Made by a program: the position numbers and the translations under genes
Source: Saccharothrix longispora
Lineage (GTDB): Bacteria; Actinomycetota; Actinomycetes; Mycobacteriales; Pseudonocardiaceae
Length of the DNA: 64,000 nt
Assembly: GCF_030852425.1 (NCBI RefSeq)
Contig: NZ_NSDM01000006.1
Location: forward strand, 248,001 to 312,000
Reading direction: 5' to 3'
Shown here: positions 33,426 through 41,201 of the stretch, piece after piece
Layout of the letters: each line of letters starts with the position of its first letter
Position numbering within the stretch: position 1 is the first letter of the stretch
The notes under the pieces: model-generated
The model's input: only the letters and a program-made list of their open reading frames with translations
Databases searched by the model: none
Told to the model about the DNA's origin: nothing

Positions 33426-34622
33426 GTGACCCGGATCGACGGCGACGTGGTGCTGCTGGAGGGCGCGGCGCTGGCCGACGGACGCTCGGACTCGCTGCGG
33501 CGCGGGGTGTCGCTGCTGGTGGAGCACGGCGTGGTCACCGGACTGTGGGAGGGCGACCGGCCGGCGGCACCGGCGGGCGCGCGGGTGGTCGACGCGTCCG
33601 GGGCGACGCTCGTGCCCGGCATGGTCGACTCCCACGCCCACCTCAGCATGCCCGGCGGCGCGCAGTGGGTGCAGCGCGGTTTCGACCCGAGCGAGGAGCT
33701 GCTCGCCGTCGCCGAGGAGAACGGCGAGCTGATGGTGCGCGCGGGCATCCGGTGGGCGCGCGACGTCGGCGCGCCCCGCAGGCCGGACCCCGCCACGGGC
33801 GGTGAGCGGGCGCTGAGCCTGCGGCTGCGCGACGCGTGGGCGGGCCGCGCGGACCGGCCGTACCTGCGGGCCGCCGGCACGTGGATCGCGCGCACCGGGG
33901 CGCTGCCGCACGGCCTGGCGGTCGAGGTGGCGCACGGCGCGGACCTGCTCGACGCGGCGCGGGTGCAGCTCGACGACGGCGCGGACCTGGTCAAGCTCTA
34001 CCTCGACGGCCCGGACCGCGACACGCCGCCGTTCAGCGCGGACGAGGTGTCGGCGCTGGTGCGCGAGGCGCACGCGCGCGGTGCGAAGGTGGCGGCGCAC
34101 GCGGGCGCGCTGCACGGTGCGCGGGTGGGGGCGGCGGCGGGGGTGGACAGCATCGAGCACGGGTTCGAGCTGGACCGCGACGCGGCCGGGGCGATGGCCG
34201 CCGCCGGCACGACCCTGGTGTCCACGCTGGGGGTGCTGCACTCGTGGTTGACGTTCACCTCGACGTCCGCGGTGGACCGGTTCACCGCACCGGACTCGCG
34301 GGCAGGCATCGGCGCGCGGCTGGAGGCCGCCGAAGAGGGCGTGCGGCTGGCGCACGCCGCCGGGGTCGCCGTCGCGGGCGGCTCGGACTTCGGCGGCGGG
34401 TCGCTGCGCGCGAACCAGCTGGCGTGGGAGGCGGAGTCGCTCGTCCGGGCCGGCCTGCCGCCGCACGAGGCGCTGGCGGCGCTCACCTGGCGCGGCGGCG
34501 ACCTGCTCGGCGACCCGGCGGCGGGCCGGCTGGTCGTCGGCGGACCCGCGCACTTCAGCCTGGTGCACGGCGACCCGCTGTCCGACCCGGCGTGCCTGTG
34601 GCGGGTCTGGTTGACGCGCTAG
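33426..34622 (+). CDS. metal-dependent amidohydrolase
   Basis: Amidohydrolase superfamily enzyme (398 aa) similar to imidazolonepropionase/prolidase-like hydrolases. Metal ligands: VDSHAHL (about 76), Lys in DLVKLYLDG, AHAGALHG, SIEHGFEL and the Asp of GGSDFGGG. Substrate not predictable. GTG at 33426 chosen, with GGAGGCGGAA upstream. Its TAG overlaps the opposing gene's stop by 4 bp (CTAG). Confidence 0.85.
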   Translation: MTRIDGDVVLLEGAALADGRSDSLRRGVSLLVEHGVVTGLWEGDRPAAPAGARVVDASGATLVPGMVDSHAHLSMPGGAQWVQRGFDPSEELLAVAEENGELMVRAGIRWARDVGAPRRPDPATGGERALSLRLRDAWAGRADRPYLRAAGTWIARTGALPHGLAVEVAHGADLLDAARVQLDDGADLVKLYLDGPDRDTPPFSADEVSALVREAHARGAKVAAHAGALHGARVGAAAGVDSIEHGFELDRDAAGAMAAAGTTLVSTLGVLHSWLTFTSTSAVDRFTAPDSRAGIGARLEAAEEGVRLAHAAGVAVAGGSDFGGGSLRANQLAWEAESLVRAGLPPHEALAALTWRGGDLLGDPAAGRLVVGGPAHFSLVHGDPLSDPACLWRVWLTR

Positions 34623-35218
34623 GCCGGCGTGGGGTCGCCGCACAGGAACGCGTAGAGGGCGTCCCCGGCGGGCACGGGCGCGTCCTGCGGGTGCCGGACC
34701 AGCCACAGCTTCAGGTCGTCGGCCACGCCGTAGGAGTCGAAGTCCTCGCCCTGCGCGACGACCAGCAGGCAGTCCCCCGCGCGCCACACCGCGTGGTGCC
34801 ACGCCTCGTCGTGCGTGCCGGTGGCGACCGGTTCGCCCAGCCGCGCGGCCACCCGCTCGACCCCGGCGCGGAACAGCGCGTCGAACGCGTCGCGCCCGGC
34901 GTCCGCGTCGATGGCCCACTGCGGGCCGAAGTGGTCGAAGAAGTCCTCCTCGCCCACGACGTCCTCCAGGAACACCGCGAACGCGACGGCGAAGGCGGTC
35001 ACCCGGTCGGGGTCGAACCCCATGCCGACGACGAACGCCCGGTCGCCCGCGTCGAGCCGGTAGTCCATCTCCTCGTGGACCTGCCACGCCACGGGCGTCG
35101 CCGGCAGTCCGGCCGCCACCCAGGAGGCGTCCAGGTCGTCGCGCTCCCACGACGCGCCGGCCAGGGAGAGCAGCGCGTCCGCGGTGGCGTCGTCGAGCGG
35201 GTGCGAGGCAAGGGGCAT
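34619..35218 (-). CDS. hypothetical protein, 199 aa
   Basis: Not recognised. Acidic soluble protein with WERDDLDASWVAAGLP, MDYRLDAGDRAFVVGMGFDPD, FLEDVVGEEDFFDHFGPQWA and a C-terminal strand-rich half (WRAGDCLLVVAQGEDFDSYG, LKLWLVRHPQ). Composition and the 1-bp TGATG overlap with the upstream oxidoreductase gene support a real, translationally coupled gene. No signal or membrane segment. Confidence 0.75.
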   Translation of the reverse strand: MPLASHPLDDATADALLSLAGASWERDDLDASWVAAGLPATPVAWQVHEEMDYRLDAGDRAFVVGMGFDPDRVTAFAVAFAVFLEDVVGEEDFFDHFGPQWAIDADAGRDAFDALFRAGVERVAARLGEPVATGTHDEAWHHAVWRAGDCLLVVAQGEDFDSYGVADDLKLWLVRHPQDAPVPAGDALYAFLCGDPTPA

Positions 35219-36264
35219 CAGGACCAGGGCTCCTCGGTGACGGTGGTGGTGCGGTCGTGGTCGGCGGCTTCCTCGACGGCCAGCGCGACGCGGTGGTCGT
35301 GGACGCCGTCGGCCAGCGGGTACGGGGGCTCGCCGGCGTCCTCGACCCAGCGCGCGGTGTCCCGCAGCAGGGTGGCGATGGCGATCTCCTCGTCGTTCCA
35401 CCGCTGTCCCTGGAAGGGGTTGCGGTACAGGACGGTCGGGCCGTGGCTGATGTGGTCGGTGTCGTAGCCGTCCAGGTCGAGGTCGTAGCCGGTCTGGCGG
35501 CGCACGAGCGGGGTGCGCGTGATGGTGCGGTCGCCGGCGAGGTGCACGACCTCCTGGTCGCGGACCTCGCCGAGCGTGCCCCGCACCAGCAGGCGGCGCG
35601 TCAGCAGCTGGTTGTGCCACTGGTTGTCGGTGAAGTCGTAGACGCCGAGGCCACCGCCCTCGAAGGAGAGCGTCGCGATGGTCGTGGTGGCGGGTGCGAC
35701 GCGTGGCTCGGCGATCCAGCCGGACCGGTCGATCGGGTCGAGCAGGGGCGCGGTGGACCGGGTGGCGCGCACGGTGACGGGTCCGCGCCCGACGCCGAGG
35801 TAGGCCCGGATCAGCGACACGGCGTGGTACTGGTGCGTGGAGGACACGTCCGCCCGCGTGGGGTCGCCGATCGTGCCGGACCGCACCAGGGCGAGCCGGG
35901 CGGCGTGCGCGGGCATGCGGGTGTACTGCTCGGCGACCTGCACCAGCCCGCTCGCCCCGACCGCCGCCCACAGCCGCCGCAGCCCGTCGAGGTCGGGCGC
36001 GGGCGGCGTCTCGGCCAGCACCGGCACGCCGCGCTCCGCGAGTTCGACGACGAGGCCCGGTGTGACCCGCCACGGCGTGGCGGTGACGACGAAGTCGGGC
36101 TTCGCGCGGGCCAGGCACTCGTCCAGCGAGGTGAACACGGGCACCGGCAGGTCCTTGGGGCCGCGGGACACGACCCCGGCGCAGACCGGGTCCCCGAGGG
36201 CGGTGGCGAGGCGCCAGAAGTACTCGGCCCGCCAGCCGGAGCCGACGATCGCGAAGCTCGTCAC
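35218..36264 (-). CDS. Gfo/Idh/MocA-family oxidoreductase
   Basis: NAD(P)-dependent sugar or inositol-type dehydrogenase, about 348 aa. Rossmann start FAIVGSGWRAEYFWRLA, VVTATPWRVTPGLVVELAERGVPVLAETPPA (EKP-like motif changed to ETP) and DVSSTHQYHAVSLIRAYLG at the usual catalytic His position. The ETP in place of EKP is notable, as that Lys is normally catalytic. GTG at 36264 selected; the longer frame to 36429 covers repeat DNA and is unlikely translated. Confidence 0.8.
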   Translation of the reverse strand: MTSFAIVGSGWRAEYFWRLATALGDPVCAGVVSRGPKDLPVPVFTSLDECLARAKPDFVVTATPWRVTPGLVVELAERGVPVLAETPPAPDLDGLRRLWAAVGASGLVQVAEQYTRMPAHAARLALVRSGTIGDPTRADVSSTHQYHAVSLIRAYLGVGRGPVTVRATRSTAPLLDPIDRSGWIAEPRVAPATTTIATLSFEGGGLGVYDFTDNQWHNQLLTRRLLVRGTLGEVRDQEVVHLAGDRTITRTPLVRRQTGYDLDLDGYDTDHISHGPTVLYRNPFQGQRWNDEEIAIATLLRDTARWVEDAGEPPYPLADGVHDHRVALAVEEAADHDRTTTVTEEPWS

Positions 36265-36303
36265 CTCCCCATCCAACAACAGCGCGCCCGGGGGACTCCC
36301 ACA

Positions 36304-36345
36304 ACCCCGGCAGCGCGACCCCGGCAGCGCGACCCCGGCGGCGCG
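36304..36345. repeat. 14-bp tandem repeat, three copies
   Basis: ACCCCGGCAGCGCG at 36304-36317 and 36318-36331, and a third copy at 36332-36345 with one change (A to G). It lies upstream of the Gfo/Idh gene start in the divergent intergenic region. Confidence 0.85.
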
Positions 36346-36436
36346 AGCACCGCGCCGGGCACGGCGCCGGCCGGTCCGCGGACCCGTTCCCGCCCGGACC
36401 GGGCAGCCACCGCCGCCGAACTGACCCATACTCGGT

Positions 36437-36461
36437 GGTAGTCACTCGTTCGTGAACTACC
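36437..36461. promoter_or_regulatory. operator-like inverted repeat upstream of the DUF2236 gene
   Basis: GGTAGTCAC (36437-36445) and GTGAACTACC (36452-36461) are complementary apart from one extra A, with a 6-bp centre. It lies 10-35 bp before the GTG at 36472. Candidate TetR-type site; no regulator adjacent. Confidence 0.35.
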
Positions 36462-36471
36462 GGAGGTCGCC

Positions 36472-37344
36472 GTGGACACCACCGTGGACACCGCCGTCGA
36501 CGCCTTGCGCGCACGCCTGGGCGCCGCCGTGTTCAGCCGCGTGGCGGGCCCGGACGGCCCGGCGACGCGCGACCGCATCCACCTCGGCCCGGGACCGCGC
36601 TGGTTCGCCCCCGACCGCCCGATCCGGCGGGTGCACGGTGACGCGGCCATGTTCATCGGCGGCCTGCGCGCCCTGCTGCTCCAGTCGCTGCACCCGGTCG
36701 CGATGGCGGCGGTGGCGGGCCACTCCGACTACCGCGAGGACCCGTGGGGCCGCCTCCAGCGCACCAGCCGGTTCCTCGCGGTGACCACGTTCGGCACCGA
36801 GGCGGACGCCGAGGCGGCCGTGGCCAGGGTGCGCGGCATCCACCGCCGCGTGCGCGGCACCGCGCCCGACGGCACGCCGTACCGGGCGGACGACCCGCAC
36901 CTGCTCGACTGGGTGCACGTCGCCGAGGTCGACAGCTTCCTGCGCTGCCACCAGCGCTACGGCTCGGACCGCCTGACGCCCGCCGAGCAGGACGGCTACG
37001 TGGCCGACACGGCGCGCGTGGCCCGTGCGCTGGGCGTCCTCGACCCGCCGACCACGGTGGCCGCGCTGGACGCCCGCCTGGCCTCGTTCCGGCCGGAGCT
37101 GCGCGGCACGCCGCAGGCCCGCGAGGCAGCCCGATTCCTGCTGCTCACGCCGCCGCTGCCGGTCCCGGCGCGGGTCCCGTACGCGGCCATCGCCGCCGCC
37201 GCGGCGGCCTCCCTGCCGCTGTGGACGCGCCTGCCCCTGCGCCTGCCGTTCCTGCCGCTGACCGAGGCCACCGCGGTCCGCCTGGCGGGCCACGGCATCA
37301 CCGGGGCGATCCGCTGGCTCCTCCCCCCGCCGGCCTCTGCCTGA
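36472..37344 (+). CDS. DUF2236 (MpaB/latex-clearing-like) oxygenase
   Basis: Putative haem-dependent oxygenase or its relatives. Conserved block RRVHGDAAMFIGGLRALLLQ, SLHPVAMAAVAGHSDYREDP, then HLLDWVHVAEVDSFL and a C-terminal PLTEATAVRLAGHGITG. 290 aa is typical. Family members include rubber oxygenase Lcp and ER-bound-like MpaB; the substrate here is unknown. GTG start with CGGAGG upstream. Monocistronic between divergent and convergent neighbours. Confidence 0.8.
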   Translation: MDTTVDTAVDALRARLGAAVFSRVAGPDGPATRDRIHLGPGPRWFAPDRPIRRVHGDAAMFIGGLRALLLQSLHPVAMAAVAGHSDYREDPWGRLQRTSRFLAVTTFGTEADAEAAVARVRGIHRRVRGTAPDGTPYRADDPHLLDWVHVAEVDSFLRCHQRYGSDRLTPAEQDGYVADTARVARALGVLDPPTTVAALDARLASFRPELRGTPQAREAARFLLLTPPLPVPARVPYAAIAAAAAASLPLWTRLPLRLPFLPLTEATAVRLAGHGITGAIRWLLPPPASA

Positions 37345-37395
37345 TCCGGCGGGTCACCCCCGCGGACTGACCTCCGGCGCGGCGGCGACCGCGCC

Positions 37396-39648
37396 TCACC
37401 GCTCGACGACGCAGCAGATCCAGTACCGACCGCCCTCGTGGCGCACCCCGTGCGTCTCGCTCGCGAAACCCGGGAACCGGCGGTCGAAGTCCTCCAGCAC
37501 GCGCAGGTAGCGGACCAGCGCGCTGTCCGACGCCCCGACCCGCTCCCCCGGCACCAGCACCGGGATGCCCGGCGGTGTGGTGGTGACCTGCGTGGCCACC
37601 ACCCGACCGGCGAGGGCGTCCAGCGGCACCAGTTCGGTCTCGCCGCGCACGAACCGCTGGTACGCCTCCGCCGGCGTCATCGCGGCGGTCGGCGGCTCGG
37701 CGCCGGTGAACGCCTCGTTGAGCAGCGCGACGACCTCGCCGTCCACGAGCCGCTCGTGCACCTCGCGGCACAGCTGCGGCAGCGTCGTGCCCGCGTACCG
37801 GGCGGGGTGGGCGCGCACCAGGTCCGGCAGCACCTCGGTGAGCGGCGCGTCGTGGTCGTGCAGGTGCTTGAAGTCGGTGAGGGCGTCGAGCAGCGTGCCC
37901 CACTTGCCCTTGGTGATGCCCATGGAGAACAGCACGAGGAACGTGTAGACGTCGGTCTTCTCCACGACGATGCGCCGCGTCTCCAGGTAGGCGGTGACCA
38001 CGCGGGCGGGCACGCCGGACGCGGCCACGTTCCCGCGCGCGTCCACACCGGGGCAGGTGACGGTGACCTTCACCGGGTCCAGCAGGCAGAACCCCCCGTC
38101 GAGGTCGGGGAAGCCGTGCCAGTCGGCGCCGGGGTCGAGGGTCCAGCACGCGGGGTCGGACAGCAGCAGGTCGAGCGGCGCGTCGGCGACCTCCGGCGGC
38201 TGCCAGACGCCGAAGAACCACGGCGGCCGGTCGCCCGCGTCGGCCAGCCGCCGCCCCAGCCGGACGACCGCCTGCCGGAACCGCACCGCCTCGGTGATCG
38301 CCTCGGTGTTGAGCCACCGCCCGGCGGGGCCGTCCATCATGCCCGCCGCCACGTCGCAGCTCGCGATCATCGGGTACAGCGGCGAGGTGGTGCCGTGCAT
38401 CATGTACGTCTCGTCGAACCGGGACCGGTCGAACGGCGCCCTGCCGCCGGACTTCACGTGGATCATCGCCGCCTGGGACAGCGCCGCCAGCAGCTTGTGC
38501 GAGGAGTGGGTGGCGAACACGGTCGGCAGCCGGGACTCCGGGTCCTCCACCGCCATGCCGTAGCGCCGGGCGTAGAGCGGGTGGAACCGGGCGTGGGCGA
38601 ACCACGCCTCGTCGAAGTGCAGCACGCGGGTGGACTCGCCGAGCAGGTCCGCGACGCGGACCGCGTCGTAGCACAGGCCGTCGTAGGTGGAGTTCGTGAT
38701 CACCGCGTACACCGGTTCCCCGCCGGCCGCGATCGGGGTCCGGTCGACCCGGGCGCGCACCGCGTCGGCGGTGAGCCTGCCCGGCGGGACCGGCCCGGTG
38801 ATGCCGTAGCCGTTGCGGGTGGGCACGAGGTAGACCGGTCGCGCGCCGGCCAGCACCACGCCGTGGTTGATCGCCTTGTGGCAGTTGCGGTCCAGCAGCA
38901 CGACCTCGTCGCGGGCGACGGTGCCGTGGACGATCATGCGGTTGGACGTCGACGTGCCGTGCAGCACGAAGTACGTCACGTCGGCGCCGAACACGCGGGC
39001 GGCGTTGCGCTCCGCGTCGCCGACCGGCCCGGTGTGCTCGAACAGCGAGCCCAGCTCGCCGACGGACACCGACACGTCCGTGCGGAACAGGCGCTCGCCG
39101 TAGTACTCGTAGAACGCCCGCCCCACCGGCGACTTGAGGAACGCGATGCCGCCCGCGTGCGCGGGGGTGTGCCACGAGTAAGGGTGGGTGTCGTCGAACC
39201 GGCGCAGTTCCCGGAAGAACGGCGGCAGCACGTGGTCGAGGTACTGGCGGGCGGCGAAGTCGATGCGGCCCGCGATGAAGTCGGGGGTGTCCTCCAGCAG
39301 CCAGATCCACCCGTTGACGACCTCGGAGATCCACAGCGGCGCGTCGGCGTCGTAGTCGCCGGAGGTCAGCAGGAACACCGGCAGGCGCGTGGAGAACCGG
39401 TCGAGCAGCACCCGCAGCACGCCGCCGGTGGACCGGCACTCGTCGCCGACCAGTTCCCAGCTGATGACGGCGGCGGCGATGTCGGCCTCGGCGGTGACCA
39501 CCGACACCGCGTCGGACGCCGAGTGGACGAGCACCACCTCGTGCCCGGCCTCGTGCAGCCAGGCGCGGACCTGCTCGACCTTCGCCGCCGGGACGGCGCT
39601 GTCGCCACCCGGCCGCTCGGTGGCGATGAGGACCGTGGACCTTGCCAT
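37396..39648 (-). CDS. PLP-dependent Orn/Lys/Arg decarboxylase (fold type I, long form)
   Basis: Decarboxylates a basic amino acid to its polyamine. Three-part layout of about 750 aa: receiver-like N-terminal wing (1-125), PLP domain with HPYSWHTPAHAGGIAFLKSP, DVTYFVLHGTSTSNRM, FDEAWFAHARFHPLY and Schiff-base Lys in ATHSSHKLLAALSQ, then a C-terminal domain (SMGITKGKWGTLLDAL, TTPPGIPVLVPGERV). This is the enterobacterial inducible type, not the short actinomycete form. ATG after GGAGCCCCC. Lys/Arg/Orn preference cannot be read by eye. Confidence 0.88.
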   Translation of the reverse strand: MARSTVLIATERPGGDSAVPAAKVEQVRAWLHEAGHEVVLVHSASDAVSVVTAEADIAAAVISWELVGDECRSTGGVLRVLLDRFSTRLPVFLLTSGDYDADAPLWISEVVNGWIWLLEDTPDFIAGRIDFAARQYLDHVLPPFFRELRRFDDTHPYSWHTPAHAGGIAFLKSPVGRAFYEYYGERLFRTDVSVSVGELGSLFEHTGPVGDAERNAARVFGADVTYFVLHGTSTSNRMIVHGTVARDEVVLLDRNCHKAINHGVVLAGARPVYLVPTRNGYGITGPVPPGRLTADAVRARVDRTPIAAGGEPVYAVITNSTYDGLCYDAVRVADLLGESTRVLHFDEAWFAHARFHPLYARRYGMAVEDPESRLPTVFATHSSHKLLAALSQAAMIHVKSGGRAPFDRSRFDETYMMHGTTSPLYPMIASCDVAAGMMDGPAGRWLNTEAITEAVRFRQAVVRLGRRLADAGDRPPWFFGVWQPPEVADAPLDLLLSDPACWTLDPGADWHGFPDLDGGFCLLDPVKVTVTCPGVDARGNVAASGVPARVVTAYLETRRIVVEKTDVYTFLVLFSMGITKGKWGTLLDALTDFKHLHDHDAPLTEVLPDLVRAHPARYAGTTLPQLCREVHERLVDGEVVALLNEAFTGAEPPTAAMTPAEAYQRFVRGETELVPLDALAGRVVATQVTTTPPGIPVLVPGERVGASDSALVRYLRVLEDFDRRFPGFASETHGVRHEGGRYWICCVVER

Positions 39649-39749
39649 GGGGGCTCCTTCCCGCGGCGGCGAGCGTGGCACGCCGGCACGGGAACGACCG
39701 CGAGAAACGCCTGACCGAGGACCGTCTTCACCCGGTCGTGGCGGGTCGG

Positions 39750-40955
39750 TCAGCCGCGCGGGGGCAGCCAGGCGCGGGTGGCGGCGGTGAGGGCGGCGAC
39801 GCCCAGGTCGAGGGTGGGATCGACCACGGGCGCGAACAGGGGCGAGTGGTTGGCGGGCTGGGCGGCCACCCTGGCGCGGATGTCGTCGAGCGACGTGGCG
39901 CCCTCGAACGCCGCCGGGTCGGCGCCGCCGAGCAGCCAGTAGACCAGGGGCGCGCCGGCGGCGGTGGCGAGGACGCCGACGTCCTCGCTGCCGGTGACCG
40001 GTCCCGGGTCCACCACGACCGGCACGGCCGAGGCGAGGGCGGCGCGGGTCCGCTCGACCGCGTCCGGGTCGTTGACCACGGCCGGGAAGCCCGTCTCGAC
40101 CACCACCCCGGGCGGTGTCGGGGCGCCCGAGGCGGCGGCCTCCGCCCGCACGATGCGCTCCACGGCGGCGAGCGCGCGGGCCCGGACGTCCGGGTCGTAG
40201 GTGCGGATGCTCAGCAGCAGCTCGGCGTCGTCGGGGATGATGTTGGCGACCGTGCCCGCGTGGATCGCGCCGACGGTGACCACGACCGTGTCGGTGGCGG
40301 CGGTCTCGCGGGACGCGATGGTCTGCAACCGCAGGACGACCGAGGCGGCCATCACGACCGGGTCCACGGCGGCCTCCGGGCGCGAGCCGTGCCCGCCCCG
40401 GCCGTGCAGGGTCACCCGGACGCTGTCGGCGGCGGCGAACGCCGGGCCCGGCCGCACGCCCAGCACGCCCGCCGGGATGGGCGCCACGTGCTGCCCCAGC
40501 ACCACGTCCGGCGTGCCGAAGCGCTCGAACAGGCCGTCGGCGACCATCGCCTCGGCCCCGCCGCCGACCTCCTCGGCGGGCTGGAACACCGCCAGCACCG
40601 TGCCCGACCAGGAGGCGCGGTCGGCCGACAGCTCCCGCGCCGCCCCGACCAGGCACGTCACGTGCACGTCGTGCCCGCACGCGTGGGCCACCGGCGTCCC
40701 GTCGACCACGACCCCGCTGGCGTAGGGCAGGCCGGTCTTCTCCTCGACCGGCAGCGCGTCCATGTCGGCCCGCAGCAGCGCGGTGGGCCCGTCGCCGTTG
40801 CGCAGCACGCCGACCACGCCGGTGCCGCCGACGCCCTCGGTCACCTCGAACCCGGCGGCCCGCAGCTCCCGGGCCGCGACGCCGGCGGTGCGCGTCTCGG
40901 CGAACCCCAGCTCGGGGTTCCGGTGCAGGTCGCGGTACAGGTCGGCGAGGTCCAT
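39750..40955 (-). CDS. M20-family amidohydrolase (hippuricase/IAA-amino-acid hydrolase type)
   Basis: Zinc peptidase-like amidase. LHRNPELGFAETRT, RADMDALPVEEKTGLPYAS, ACGHDVHVTCLVGAA (metal ligands), QPAEEVGGGAEAM (catalytic Glu) and RTYDPDVRARA. About 401 aa. ATG at 40955 preferred; a GTG three codons upstream is possible. Downstream of it on the same strand lies the decarboxylase with a 101-bp gap. An amide donor feeding the decarboxylase is speculation. Confidence 0.88.
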   Translation of the reverse strand: MDLADLYRDLHRNPELGFAETRTAGVAARELRAAGFEVTEGVGGTGVVGVLRNGDGPTALLRADMDALPVEEKTGLPYASGVVVDGTPVAHACGHDVHVTCLVGAARELSADRASWSGTVLAVFQPAEEVGGGAEAMVADGLFERFGTPDVVLGQHVAPIPAGVLGVRPGPAFAAADSVRVTLHGRGGHGSRPEAAVDPVVMAASVVLRLQTIASRETAATDTVVVTVGAIHAGTVANIIPDDAELLLSIRTYDPDVRARALAAVERIVRAEAAASGAPTPPGVVVETGFPAVVNDPDAVERTRAALASAVPVVVDPGPVTGSEDVGVLATAAGAPLVYWLLGGADPAAFEGATSLDDIRARVAAQPANHSPLFAPVVDPTLDLGVAALTAATRAWLPPRG

Positions 40956-41201
40956 GGTGATCACTATCGCACCGGCGCGGCCCGGAGCAACCCGACCTCG
41001 GCGCGGCGGCCGGACCCGCCCTCGCGGCGGACCGCGCGTCGAATGGTGTCGAACAATTGTCGAACGGGCCGTTCATATCTTCGAACGACACTTTCACCCA
41101 AGGCCGTGAGCTGCTGTTTTCATTTCCCGCTGTCGAAACTGTTGCGCCGCCGACGGGTCACCGGGAAGCATCGTGCCGGGCGATTTGTGCAAAGGAGCGA
41201 A

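Noticed and set aside
39649..41097. Upstream extension of the decarboxylase frame
   Set aside because: Open by GC bias only; it lies over the M20 gene, whose motifs are clear in another frame.
39642..41201. Upstream extension of the cellulase frame
   Set aside because: Antisense shadow of the M20 gene; the true start at 41202 has AAAGGAGCG and a signal peptide.
41040..41201. CebR-type cellulose operator upstream of the cellulase
   Set aside because: No TGGGAGC-N-GCTCCCA-like site; only loose GTCGAAC repeats were seen, too weak to call.
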